55,163 nucleotides of DNA from Ruminococcus sp. Its GTDB lineage: Bacteria > Bacillota > Clostridia > Oscillospirales > Ruminococcaceae. The position numbers and the translations under genes were made by a program. Below, piece by piece: positions 8,685-17,653 of the stretch. Location: positions 1 to 55,163 of the forward strand of contig JAFTYF010000045.1 of NCBI GenBank assembly GCA_017461395.1, read 5' to 3'. Numbering within the stretch: the first letter of the stretch is position 1; each line of letters opens with the position of its first letter. Under the pieces are notes generated by a model. That model was not told where the DNA came from. It made no database searches and saw only the letters and a list, made by a program, of their open reading frames with translations.

Positions 8685-8712
8685 AACCGGCAGCCTTTTC
8701 AGACTGCCGGTT
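8685..8712. terminator. Bidirectional terminator between trmB and the anti-sigma gene
   Basis: AACCGGCAG / CTGCCGGTT hairpin with T-runs on both sides. It most likely ends the sigma/anti-sigma operon transcribed leftward. The rest of 8490-8746 holds only a weak 21-codon basic frame (see rejected items). Confidence 0.7.
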
Positions 8713-8746
8713 CTTTTTCTCTAATGAACTTTCTTTATTTACACAA

Positions 8747-10294
8747 TTAATCTATGCTGTTTACGTTTCCGATCATATCTTCTGTAAAAGCACGGAGAGA
8801 TGATTCATCATACTCACATTTGCTTATCTTCCAGCCATAACCGTCTTTTTCAACGTGTACGATCAGGTCTTTTACCATATTGCTTTCTTCTGCCGCATGA
8901 CAGTAAACTACAATGTCAAAGCTTCCGTTCTGAACATTTTTTATCTGAGGTTCACCAAACCAACGGAAAGGCGCTTCTCGCAAACCAAACAAATAATAGA
9001 GTTCTCCGTCAATTTCCTTGAACATTGCTGGTTTTCCTGATTCTGTTTTAGCATAAATGCTCTTGAAAAGATTTTCGTTTGCTTCGCCTGTGACCACACT
9101 GTCCACCCATCTCTTTATATCTTCAACAGCATTCTTGAAATTCTCATTTGCATAATCATCAGAAACCTTATAGTATACATACTCATAACCATTGCCATCA
9201 ACGATTGTATTTGTAATTTCTTTTTCAAGATTTATATCCACCATACCTACTCTGAGACTATCAAGCAGCGTGAAGTCTTCAAGTATATCCATTGCAAGGT
9301 CAGCATTCGGAAGCTCTGTTTCTGTTTCAGAATCAGTACCATTATCGCTGTCTCCTACCTCAAAGCCGCTTACTTTCCATTTGCCGTCAACAAGTGCAAA
9401 CTGTGCTTTTACGTTATACATTGAACCATCCATATCAGCGGTTGCATCAGCATAGAATGTAGTTCCGTCATATCCGCTTATAACTGGTCTGCTGCTGATA
9501 TTTATAGTTCTTCCAACAGTTGTGTCACCGTAAAGTAAATACAGCTTTCCGTCACGTTCAATGTATACAGAGGGAGAACCGGCAGTATCAAAAACGCTGC
9601 TCATGTGATCTGTAAGGATAGGATCTGTAAGATACTCTGTCATAAGTGCCTTAACATCGTCAATACAGCTGAAGCGTGTGTCGCTGACTCTGCAATAATA
9701 TACAGTATCACCTTCATCGGGATAATCAGTATATCTTGTATCTGTAAACTTATCAGCTGCATCTACTTCAACACCAATACCATTAGCTATATCCTCAATA
9801 AGAAAATAATCTCCGAATCCTCCGAGTGCAGCTGCAACAAGTTCTTCTTCTGTAAGCTCCGGAACGATATTATCAGGCTCAGTTGTTGCCGGTGCAGTAG
9901 TCACCGGAATTGTCAGAATAGCATCAGTAGTTGTCACCGCTGCATCTGTTGTGGTCTGAACTTCAACGGCTGTGTTGTCCTTCTTTGTGCTGTCCTTGCC
10001 GTTTCTGCCAAGCAGCATTACTGTTCCGGCAATACCGCCGACCAGTACAAAGCAAGCTGCTGCAGAAACAAATGCATACCACTTCGGACGATTGTAACGC
10101 TCAACACCGCTTACTTCCGCACCCGCGTTATTCATTGATATATTATTTTCTCTGTTCATTTTATCAAGTTTCTTTTTACTCATAGCCAACATCCTTTTCT
10201 TTTCTTCATCTGTAAGTACCGGAACTCCGGAAAGAAGCTCAACGGTTCTGTCATCAGCATTTTCAAGCATATTAAATTCACGTTTTTCTTTCAT
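8747..10294 (-). CDS. Membrane anti-sigma-like protein with large extracellular part
   Basis: 515 aa. The N-terminal cytoplasmic part (about 1-70; begins with a segment predicted helical, ELLSGVPVLTDEEK) is followed by one transmembrane helix (about 72-95, FVLVGGIAGTVMLL), a Thr/Ala-rich spacer (about 105-150) and two related outer domains of about 150 residues each (both start with an ED[IF].....VGV-like segment and contain YYxVSD). It is directly downstream of an ECF-type sigma factor with a 14-base gap, the usual arrangement for an anti-sigma factor that releases its sigma after an external signal. It has no zinc-binding HxxxCxxC motif, so the anti-sigma role is from context. Confidence 0.65.
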   Translation of the reverse strand: MKEKREFNMLENADDRTVELLSGVPVLTDEEKKRMLAMSKKKLDKMNRENNISMNNAGAEVSGVERYNRPKWYAFVSAAACFVLVGGIAGTVMLLGRNGKDSTKKDNTAVEVQTTTDAAVTTTDAILTIPVTTAPATTEPDNIVPELTEEELVAAALGGFGDYFLIEDIANGIGVEVDAADKFTDTRYTDYPDEGDTVYYCRVSDTRFSCIDDVKALMTEYLTDPILTDHMSSVFDTAGSPSVYIERDGKLYLLYGDTTVGRTINISSRPVISGYDGTTFYADATADMDGSMYNVKAQFALVDGKWKVSGFEVGDSDNGTDSETETELPNADLAMDILEDFTLLDSLRVGMVDINLEKEITNTIVDGNGYEYVYYKVSDDYANENFKNAVEDIKRWVDSVVTGEANENLFKSIYAKTESGKPAMFKEIDGELYYLFGLREAPFRWFGEPQIKNVQNGSFDIVVYCHAAEESNMVKDLIVHVEKDGYGWKISKCEYDESSLRAFTEDMIGNVNSID

Positions 10295-10308
10295 AATTCC
10301 GCACTCCT

Positions 10309-10875
10309 TTATAATGTGATACCAGCTGCCGCCAGTGTTGTTTTCAGCTTGTCAAGAGCTCTTGACGCCCTCATTCTGACTGCTGATGCCTTCATCGACA
10401 GAAGCTTTGCTATCTCGCCGGAAGAACGGTCATAATAATATTTCTGGAGTATGATCGTTGAATCCGGTTCGCCAAGCTCATTTATCTTGCTGAGAAGTAT
10501 CTCTCGTGTTTCTGTCATGTCTGAATCTGCTTCGATATCAGTTTCATCGCCGATAAGATTCATTTCTTCCTCAGAATTTCCTGAAAAACGATTCTGTCTT
10601 GCTGTTATACTATGAAATACATTTATCGCACGTCTTTTTGCTACCGTTCCGATATATCCTTTCATATCGCCGCCGTTATCGTTTTCCTTCTTATATCCGA
10701 AGAATACATCTGCAAAAACATCACTCACACATTCTTCGATATCCTCACGGGATGCCACACTTCTGAGCTTATTGTACGCTATTGCATATACATAATCGCA
10801 GTAGCTTTCAAAAAGCGCATTGTATGCGTTATCCGGAGATTTTTTATATAGCTTTCGGTATTCTGTACCGGTCAT
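10309..10875 (-). CDS. ECF-type RNA polymerase sigma factor
   Basis: 188 aa from ATG 10875, chosen because AGGAGG sits 7 bases upstream; the frame continues further but without a ribosome binding site. Region 2 is visible at about 15-85 (NALFESYCDYVYAIAYNKL, then DIEECVSDVFADVF), and region 4 at about 125-180 with the helix-turn-helix YYYDRSSGEIAKLLSMKASAVRMRASRAL. Region 3 is absent, as in ECF factors. It would direct transcription of a regulon including its own operon; the partner is the membrane protein downstream. A similar pair lies at 14655-16230. Confidence 0.85.
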   Translation of the reverse strand: MTGTEYRKLYKKSPDNAYNALFESYCDYVYAIAYNKLRSVASREDIEECVSDVFADVFFGYKKENDNGGDMKGYIGTVAKRRAINVFHSITARQNRFSGNSEEEMNLIGDETDIEADSDMTETREILLSKINELGEPDSTIILQKYYYDRSSGEIAKLLSMKASAVRMRASRALDKLKTTLAAAGITL

Positions 10876-11130
10876 GTTCATTCCTCCTGATTCTTGAAAG
10901 TGTTCCATGGAAATCGTGCTTTCATAAATAACATTCAGTCCACAAAGCATAAGTGTCACATATTTCCGGAAAATTTTTCAAAAAATTTTTTCACTTCTGA
11001 AATTCATCGTAAAACAGCTTTTTCACTGTTTCTTATTTTACATCTTAATTAATAATTTTGCAATATTTTTCTCTTATTTTCAATCTACATAGCCTATATT
11101 TAATTTTCACTTACAAATATACAAAAAATC

Positions 11131-11159
11131 TTGCAATATACAAATTTCCGTGATATAAT
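11131..11159 (+). promoter_or_regulatory. Sigma-A promoter of the GH43 gene
   Basis: TTGCAA (11131-11136), 17 bases, TATAAT (11154-11159). The same TTGCAA -35 variant occurs before the GH5 gene. The remainder of 10876-11130 is AT-rich and shows no other feature. Confidence 0.7.
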
Positions 11160-11204
11160 GAATTTTACAAAAAACTTTACAAATGAACGGAGTGATAAAT
11201 TTTT

Positions 11205-13742
11205 ATGAACAAGGGAATACTTAAACGTGCCGCAGCTGCGGTATTCAGTGCAGCATTGCTTCTGACAGTCAGCGGCATGAGCGGCTTCCGGACCCCTGAG
11301 GCTGTATCGGAGAAAGCCGTTATATCCGATGAGATAGGACTTGTCGGAAATCTTTTCTGTATCGGTGACAGAAATAATGCGGACAACGCTGCCCTTCAAT
11401 GGGCGACAACGCTCTCCGCAGACAGATATACTCTTTACCGCTCAACCGAATCTAACGGAAATTTCACACCGATATACAGCGGCAGCGGAACTTCCTTCGA
11501 AGATAACAATCTTCAGCCCGGAGTTACCTATTATTATCAGCTGAAAGTCAACTCAGACGGCAAGGAGCTTTTCTCGGATGTAAAGGAACTTACTCCCTGC
11601 GAACTCCCCTCCGGACTAAATACATACGATAATCAGAAAGGCAGCAGCCTTGTCTATCAGACAAGCGGATACAAAGTCGGCGACACTTACTACAGCTACT
11701 CGCTCAAAAAGCATTCCGGAAAGGACGATATATACCTTGAGGAAACAACTTCCAGTGACGGAAAGCACTTCGGAAATGCCAGAAATGCTGCGGACAGCTC
11801 CCAGAATTCTGCCCTCGAAAGCTGTAAGATAGAATCGGTGCATATAGACTATATCCCTGAGAAAAACAAGGTCGTTGTGTGGGCGCACTGGGAAAAACCC
11901 AGCGGTTACAATGACGGAAAAGCTCTCGTTATCACCGGTACTCCAGGCGGACAATTCACCGTACACCACGTCTACAATCCACTTGGAATACAAGTGCGTG
12001 ATATGGCAATATTCTTCGATGACGACGGTACAGGCTATCTCATCGCCGCTGCAAACAAGGAAGGACAGGGAGCGAATGCTACTATTTATATCTTCCGTAT
12101 GAACGACGATTACAGCGATGTCACAGAGATAGTTACCACGCTTTTCGAGAACCAGTACCGTGAATTTCCGAATCTTATCAAAAAAGACGGATACTATTTC
12201 CTGTTTACATCTCAGGCGGCTGGCTGGTATCCAAGCAGCGGCGCATACAGTGTTACAAAAGACATTTACGGCGAATGGAGCGAACTCCGCAGCATAGGCA
12301 ATACCTCAACATTCTCATCACAGTCCGGCTGGGTAGTCAATTTGCAGAACAAAAACTACCTTATGCACGCATATCGCTGGCTGAGAGCTTCCACAACAAG
12401 CGGCACTACCCTTTGTCCTCTGTATTTCGATAACGGTTTCGCATTTTACAACTATTATCCGTATTTCAGATATAACACCTCGACCGGCGATCTATATCCT
12501 GTTCAGCAAGGCGAACTTCTCTCACAGGACAGACCGGCATCATCATCACTCGCAGCAAAGGGCAGCAGTTCCCCTGCCAGAGCTTTTGACGGTTCATATC
12601 AGACATCTTTCACAGCCATGGGCGATTATAAAAAGTGGCCATTCTATTTACAGGTAGATCTTGAAAGAGTCTGCGAGCTTTCAAATATACAGACCTCGTG
12701 GTATATCTGCAAAGGCTCTGAGGGATACTACACATACACCGTTGAGGGAAGTCTTGATGGAAAGAACTGGACTAAACTTCTTGACCACACTGACAAGAAC
12801 AGCGAGGAAGTCAGCAAGACCTACGGATTCAACAGCGATATGCTTAGCGGCAAGGCACGTTATGTTCGCCTTAATGTCCAGAATGCGACATTACATAATA
12901 ATCCAACAAACAACTGGTACACGCCTACAGTCTATGAGGTAAAGGTATTCGGAACTCCGCTGGAAAACGCCCCAAAGCCTGAGCCTTTTCTGAACATCGA
13001 CTTTGATAACGGTACCGGTGTTCTCGGACTCAACGGCAATGCAACGATAGAAAATGATCCGGAAATGGGCAAAGTTCTCTATCTGGACGGAAGCAGCGAT
13101 ACCTACGGAAAGCTGCCTGACAGTACGATGGATGGTCTTCGTGACTACACTGTGAGCATGGATATAAAATCAGGTTCCGAAGGTCAGTTCTTCACGTTTA
13201 CAGCCGGAAAGAACAATGAAAAATATGTATTCTTCCTCGTTGCAAAGAATCGTTTCCGATTTGCCGCAACAACTGATTCATGGCGTGACGAAACTGAACT
13301 CATATACGATATTGACGGAACCCAGTGGCACAACTATACCCTCGTTGTCAGCGGCGCTGATACAAAGCTGTATATCGACGGACAGGAAACTCTCCAAACA
13401 ACTGAGACGCACGGTCAGATCGCTGATATGGGTACAGGTACAAGCTGTTATATCGGCAAGTCCTACTACGCTGAGGACAGCTACTTCAAGGGCAGTATAG
13501 GCAGTATAAAAATCTATGACTGCGCCCTCACGGCATCAGAAGTTGCTGAAACCCAGATGATATGCGGTGATGTCAATATGGACGGCGAATTCAACATTTC
13601 TGATGTAGTACTGCTGCAAAACTGGATTCTCGGCAGACGGGATTCAAAGCTTTCAAACTGGAAGGCTGCCGATTTCTGCGCTGACGGTCAACTGGACTCT
13701 TTTGACGTTTGCCTTATGAAAAAAAGACTTTTGGCTCAGTGA
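11205..13742 (+). CDS. Dockerin-bearing GH43-like glycosidase (FnIII - GH43 - CBM32-like - LamG-like)
   Basis: 845-aa secreted cellulosomal enzyme. A signal peptide (about 1-28) is followed by a fibronectin-III-like domain (about 48-130) and a five-bladed-propeller catalytic region (about 140-435) with DMAIFFDDDGTGYLI and EFPNLIKKDGYYFLF, which resembles GH43 enzymes of the exo-beta-1,3-galactanase type (subfamilies 24/34). Next are an F5/8 type C (CBM32-like) domain (about 445-585, with ARAFDGSYQTSF), a LamG-like concanavalin fold (about 595-775) and a type-I dockerin (about 785-845; GDVNMDGEFNISDVVLLQNW and a second loop ADGQLDSFDVCLMKKRL). GGAGTG precedes the ATG. Probable substrate is galactan or arabinogalactan side chains; exact specificity is inferred. 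Confidence 0.82.
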   Translation: MNKGILKRAAAAVFSAALLLTVSGMSGFRTPEAVSEKAVISDEIGLVGNLFCIGDRNNADNAALQWATTLSADRYTLYRSTESNGNFTPIYSGSGTSFEDNNLQPGVTYYYQLKVNSDGKELFSDVKELTPCELPSGLNTYDNQKGSSLVYQTSGYKVGDTYYSYSLKKHSGKDDIYLEETTSSDGKHFGNARNAADSSQNSALESCKIESVHIDYIPEKNKVVVWAHWEKPSGYNDGKALVITGTPGGQFTVHHVYNPLGIQVRDMAIFFDDDGTGYLIAAANKEGQGANATIYIFRMNDDYSDVTEIVTTLFENQYREFPNLIKKDGYYFLFTSQAAGWYPSSGAYSVTKDIYGEWSELRSIGNTSTFSSQSGWVVNLQNKNYLMHAYRWLRASTTSGTTLCPLYFDNGFAFYNYYPYFRYNTSTGDLYPVQQGELLSQDRPASSSLAAKGSSSPARAFDGSYQTSFTAMGDYKKWPFYLQVDLERVCELSNIQTSWYICKGSEGYYTYTVEGSLDGKNWTKLLDHTDKNSEEVSKTYGFNSDMLSGKARYVRLNVQNATLHNNPTNNWYTPTVYEVKVFGTPLENAPKPEPFLNIDFDNGTGVLGLNGNATIENDPEMGKVLYLDGSSDTYGKLPDSTMDGLRDYTVSMDIKSGSEGQFFTFTAGKNNEKYVFFLVAKNRFRFAATTDSWRDETELIYDIDGTQWHNYTLVVSGADTKLYIDGQETLQTTETHGQIADMGTGTSCYIGKSYYAEDSYFKGSIGSIKIYDCALTASEVAETQMICGDVNMDGEFNISDVVLLQNWILGRRDSKLSNWKAADFCADGQLDSFDVCLMKKRLLAQ

Positions 13743-13782
13743 AAAAATCTATGTAAATTCATCAACTGCGATAATATTAATA

Positions 13783-13813
13783 AATGGAGCGGCTTGAAAA
13801 AGCTGCTCCATTT
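13783..13813. terminator. Terminator between the GH43 gene and a convergent lipoprotein gene
   Basis: ATGGAGC...GCTCCAT hairpin. A second hairpin, CGGCACAG/CTGTGCCG, at about 13832-13858 lies nearer the convergent lipoprotein stop. Confidence 0.5.
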
Positions 13814-13868
13814 CGTTTGTCGACACGCTGACGGCACAGAGAACATCCCCTGTGCCGTGATATAGATT

Positions 13869-14555
13869 TTACCAATTACATTCTGTAATATTGAGATTAT
13901 CCCAATTTGCATATATCGCATCAATAACTTCCTGTGTGAGCGAAGCTTCATTATCCACATCAGCGATCAAACTCGGTCTGCGCCATACATATGAGTAGGA
14001 CGCTGCATTATCAAGATAGAGACAGTAAACTGTGCCATCAGGAGCTGTAAGTTTATGTGTGGGCAAACCATCGCAGCTTATTGCATGATAATTCAGGCTG
14101 TCGAGCATTCTGAAAACATCAGCGGTCAGTCTGTCATCAAGAGCTGCAGCGGTATTGGCTGCCTCGGTCTGTGGTGGTATCTGAGATGTGGGTTCAATTA
14201 ACACAGCAGACGTTTCGGCTTCTGTCGCAGGTTGTTTTATCTCTGACTGCTGCTGCGGAATATCATTATCTGTTACTTCATTTTCAATATTTTCTTTTTT
14301 CTGTTTATCTTCGTAAACAGAACCTTCTGTTGCTTTCTCAGTCGTTTTCTCTGTGGTAAGCTGGACGGAAGATGTGGTAATTGCTTCTGTGACAGCTTCT
14401 GTGTTAACAGAAGCAATATAACTCTCCGTCTGAACCTCAACTTGTGAAGCAGTCTGATTATCGCTGTCAGAAACCGTCAACGACTCGTTGATCTGTCCGC
14501 ATCCAGCCAGTGCAGCAGCCATAAATGCTGTTATTGCTATAAATTTTCTTTTCAT
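13869..14555 (-). CDS. Thr/Glu-rich lipoprotein of unknown function
   Basis: 228 aa. Signal peptide ending in the lipobox LAGC (Cys19), then a long disordered spacer rich in Thr, Glu, Gln and Ala (about 25-140), and a small C-terminal domain (about 143-228) with two Cys (ISCDG, ECNW) that could pair outside the cell. No family recognised. It follows, in the same direction, the second sigma/anti-sigma operon (gap about 99 bases), so it may belong to that regulon. Confidence 0.7.
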   Translation of the reverse strand: MKRKFIAITAFMAAALAGCGQINESLTVSDSDNQTASQVEVQTESYIASVNTEAVTEAITTSSVQLTTEKTTEKATEGSVYEDKQKKENIENEVTDNDIPQQQSEIKQPATEAETSAVLIEPTSQIPPQTEAANTAAALDDRLTADVFRMLDSLNYHAISCDGLPTHKLTAPDGTVYCLYLDNAASYSYVWRRPSLIADVDNEASLTQEVIDAIYANWDNLNITECNW

Positions 14556-14654
14556 AATGATTCCTCCTATAAATCGTAATACTCCATTGCGTTCATTTCT
14601 ATGCTTTCCTATTTGTTTTTTTACTTAATTTCTCCTGTTCTAAAACCATTTGAC

Positions 14655-15683
14655 TTATATTTCCAGCGATATTATCATATCCATTATTTCGAATATATCA
14701 GCGGATCTGTCAAAAACTGCAACATAAGCCAAGCTATTGTCATTGTTGGGATAATATCCTATCGTTATTTGCTCGTCATTAAGAAACGTTTCATCGTTAA
14801 ATGTTCTATCAAGATAATCATACTGTTTCGTACCGTAAGTTGCTCTTGAACCGTCAATTCTATCCTGATCAATAATACTGATAATGCCATTTGTAAATTT
14901 ATAAGTAACGTCTAAGCAAATCGTTTTGCCGGAACTTATATCCCCATTCCGACTTACTATTCCGATCTTGTAGCCGAGAAAATCACTTCTTGTACATTCT
15001 GTGACATCGTGCCCGAATCTATCTTTAGCTTCTCCATAGCTGACATCAAGCTCAGTATGCACATCATAAGGGAGTGAGTCAAAATCTGTCGGTTCTTCTT
15101 TTTTGGGCGGAACAGTCGTTAATGAAGTGCTTACAGGTTCAGTCGGCTGTGAAGTCTGAGCTTTTTGCGTACTTTGAACAGGCGTTTCTGTCTGAGTAAC
15201 ATCTTGTATATGGCTTATAGGAGCTGTTGTTGATACAGGCTTGTCTTCAACGGTAGTATTGATATTCTCCGATGAATCCGTATGCTGCACGCAGCTGTCG
15301 TCTTCAAGGAGAGTATCGGTATTCTCATTTTTTACAGAATCTGATATATGTGTACTTTTGATATCAGCAGCTGCCGTTGAAGCTGTACCTTTTTGAATAT
15401 CTGATATCACAGCATCAGCGTTGTTATCTTCGTACTGATATTCCTCTCTGCTGTCTGTCAGAACAGAAGAATTTCCGCTGAGAAGTTCAGACGGTTTATG
15501 TGCATTATAAAATACAACAGAACAAACGGTTATCACAGCAGCGGCAGCAACAGAAGCAAATGCATAGATATTTCTCTTGGTTATGACACGGTTATCTTTC
15601 TTCTGACATTTATCAGTTATAGCGTCGCTGATAAGATCATCGTCGATTTTCCCCATTATTTCAAGAAATCTAAGTTCATTCAT
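14655..15683 (-). CDS. Membrane anti-sigma-like protein
   Basis: 342 aa: cytoplasmic N-terminus (about 1-38), one transmembrane helix (about 40-60), a disordered Thr/Ser/Asp-rich stalk (about 65-205) and a small outer domain (about 208-342). Its ATG overlaps the stop of the sigma gene by 8 bases (ATGAATGA), giving translational coupling. No zinc motif is visible; the anti-sigma role is inferred from this coupling and topology. Confidence 0.65.
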   Translation of the reverse strand: MNELRFLEIMGKIDDDLISDAITDKCQKKDNRVITKRNIYAFASVAAAAVITVCSVVFYNAHKPSELLSGNSSVLTDSREEYQYEDNNADAVISDIQKGTASTAAADIKSTHISDSVKNENTDTLLEDDSCVQHTDSSENINTTVEDKPVSTTAPISHIQDVTQTETPVQSTQKAQTSQPTEPVSTSLTTVPPKKEEPTDFDSLPYDVHTELDVSYGEAKDRFGHDVTECTRSDFLGYKIGIVSRNGDISSGKTICLDVTYKFTNGIISIIDQDRIDGSRATYGTKQYDYLDRTFNDETFLNDEQITIGYYPNNDNSLAYVAVFDRSADIFEIMDMIISLEI

Positions 15684-16230
15684 AATCGTACCCTTCTTTC
15701 TTTAAAAAGGCTTTTAGTTTTTTTCTCGTCCGAAAAAGATAAGTAGCAACGGTTTTCTCTTTCATACCAAAATACTCTGCAATCTGAGATAATGAATCAC
15801 CAAACCAATAGCGCCTGATAAACATATTCCGGTGCTTTTCATCCTGACTTCTCAGAAAACGACTGATCGCATCAGCAAGTATATCTTCGGATATACTCTT
15901 GCCGTCGTCCGAAGGGATTATTCCGGAAATTTCGTCTATAGAAACGGTAAATCGCGGATTTCTCTTTTCAGCAGAGTTATATTTCAGCCTGTTGAGTGCG
16001 ATATTTCGCACAATACGGCACAGGTACGATCTGAAATCGTTCAGATCATCAGGCGGTATGTTATCCCATATCTCATAATAGGCAGAATTCACACATTCTT
16101 CTATATCTTCATGCTGAGATAGGATATTACCAGCCACATAATAACACAGCTTATTATACTTTCGCTGCATTTCAGCTATTGCTTGTTCATTTCTTTCACG
16201 GATCAATTTAATAATTGATGCATCATCCAT
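15676..16230 (-). CDS. ECF-type RNA polymerase sigma factor
   Basis: 184 aa. Region 2 at about 18-85 (YNKLCYYVAGNIL, HEDIEECVNSAYYEIWDNIP), then region 4 at about 120-178 with the helix-turn-helix DSLSQIAEYFGMKEKTVATYLFRTRKKL. Region 3 is absent. AGGAGGC is upstream of the ATG. It is the second ECF/anti-sigma-like pair within 7 kb, but the two sigmas are only distantly alike, so they probably read different signals. Confidence 0.85.
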   Translation of the reverse strand: MDDASIIKLIRERNEQAIAEMQRKYNKLCYYVAGNILSQHEDIEECVNSAYYEIWDNIPPDDLNDFRSYLCRIVRNIALNRLKYNSAEKRNPRFTVSIDEISGIIPSDDGKSISEDILADAISRFLRSQDEKHRNMFIRRYWFGDSLSQIAEYFGMKEKTVATYLFRTRKKLKAFLKKEGYDYE

Positions 16231-16357
16231 TGGATATGCCTCCTTCCGTGAGGAGTAGAGGTCCTCTGATTATATAGACAACTTTCTGTACGCTAGTATT
16301 ACACTTCAAAAAAATTTTCCTGCAATTTCGAATATAAATAAATTATATAGCAAAACA

Positions 16358-16388
16358 AGCCTGAAAGCAATCATACTGCTCTCAGGCT
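16358..16388 (-). terminator. Terminator of the CPBP protease gene
   Basis: AGCCTGA...TCAGGCT hairpin with T-rich flanks, just after the stop at 16395. Confidence 0.6.
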
Positions 16389-16394
16389 TTTATT

Positions 16395-17315
16395 CTATAA
16401 AGAAATACTATTGCTGCTAAAAATTTCATCCAGTTCCATCTTCTCTTGTTTGTGCTGATACCAGAGCAGTAATGCCGCACACGTTGCCATAGGAATTGCA
16501 GCAATTAGCCCCACATCATCCGGTCCGAAAACCGAACGTTCTGGGTGGCTGTTGCCCAATAACATTCTCGGACTGGCTGATGAATTAATCATTCCGTGAA
16601 GTATCGCCGTCAGCCATATGCTGCCTGATCTTACATAGAGAAAATCCGAAATAACACCCATAGACACGGTAAATACACAGAATACGGCGAGTCCCAGCAT
16701 CGGTGCACCAATGTAATCCTTACCGTACTCATAGCCTACTGCGAGCATTACGGGGAAATGCCATGCGCCATGTATCACACCGCCGATAAGAAGTCCTTTC
16801 GTTCTGCCGTAACCTGTTTTCAGTTCCGGATACATAAAACCTCTCCAGCCTATCTCCTCGCCCAGTCCCAGAATTATGGCGATAAATACGTCGAAGGAGG
16901 TAAGCGAATAGAATATCTCACTTGTAATGAAGGCAGTATATTTACTGCCGTTCTGGCGGAACTCCTCATATTCCGCATCCGTCATGAAGCGCTGAAACGC
17001 CTCAGCTGGTGCGAAGTCATCAGGAAACACCATGAAGTATAACGCTGCACCTATTATCTGAAGTACTGTAGGTGCCAGCCAGGCAAAGAGGATGTATTTC
17101 CAGTTCTTACCTAATCTTAGTCTCCAGCCCATTTCCTTTACATTCGCTTTTACGAAAAGTGTTCCAAGCATAGGCGTGAACATACAAATTGCCAGAGCAT
17201 TGTGAAAGCTGGATTCTCCCGCTACGCCGCCCTGATTGGCTTTATAGCACCCAACGCCACCTATTATCCATGCGGTAATGAAAGTGAAAAGCAGATATTT
17301 CATCAGCTTTGACAA
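16395..17315 (-). CDS. CPBP family intramembrane metalloprotease (CAAX-protease-like)
   Basis: 306 aa with about eight hydrophobic segments. The family motifs are visible in order: GEEIGWRGFMYPEL (EExxxR, about 150-163), HGAWHFP (about 183-189) and HGMINS (about 239-244). Members cleave or modify membrane-associated peptides, and in Firmicutes are often linked to bacteriocin self-immunity. No bacteriocin gene is nearby, so the substrate is unknown. I keep the TTG start at 17315: GGAG lies 10 bases upstream and an in-frame stop lies behind it, whereas the next ATG is too far from the ribosome binding site. Confidence 0.85.
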   Translation of the reverse strand: MSKLMKYLLFTFITAWIIGGVGCYKANQGGVAGESSFHNALAICMFTPMLGTLFVKANVKEMGWRLRLGKNWKYILFAWLAPTVLQIIGAALYFMVFPDDFAPAEAFQRFMTDAEYEEFRQNGSKYTAFITSEIFYSLTSFDVFIAIILGLGEEIGWRGFMYPELKTGYGRTKGLLIGGVIHGAWHFPVMLAVGYEYGKDYIGAPMLGLAVFCVFTVSMGVISDFLYVRSGSIWLTAILHGMINSSASPRMLLGNSHPERSVFGPDDVGLIAAIPMATCAALLLWYQHKQEKMELDEIFSSNSISL

Positions 17316-17593
17316 GCCATATCATCTCCAGTCGTATCTAAAATTTCATAATGTGATATCGTACAAATCCATCAGACGTGCTTGTGCGTGATTGCCTGAA
17401 TATTTTTGTAAAGTTAATTATATCACAGAAAGCTGTATATTGCAAGATTTTCCGCATATTGTATGTGTAAATTAAATACAGACCATAATGCCGCTTCAAG
17501 TGATATCCAACCCTCACAACTCATTTTTTGAAGAAAAGGTGTATAAATATATTTGTTCAACGATTTATAAGCCCTGTATAATGTGCAAGCAGT

Positions 17594-17622
17594 GCATATC
17601 CTAATTTATTTTTTCATATTAT
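17594..17622 (+). promoter_or_regulatory. Candidate sigma-E-type promoter of cwlD
   Basis: GCATATC (17594-17600), exactly 14 bases, CATATTAT (17615-17622) fits the mother-cell sigma-E pattern GKATATT-14-CATACAMT with several mismatches, and gives a leader of about 25 bases. B. subtilis cwlD is sigma-E dependent. The rest of 17316-17593 (divergent intergenic region) shows only AT-rich sequence and TATAAT at about 17576-17581 with a poor -35. Confidence 0.4.
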
Positions 17623-17653
17623 TATCGTAGAATATTGTAAAAGGAGTGATATT

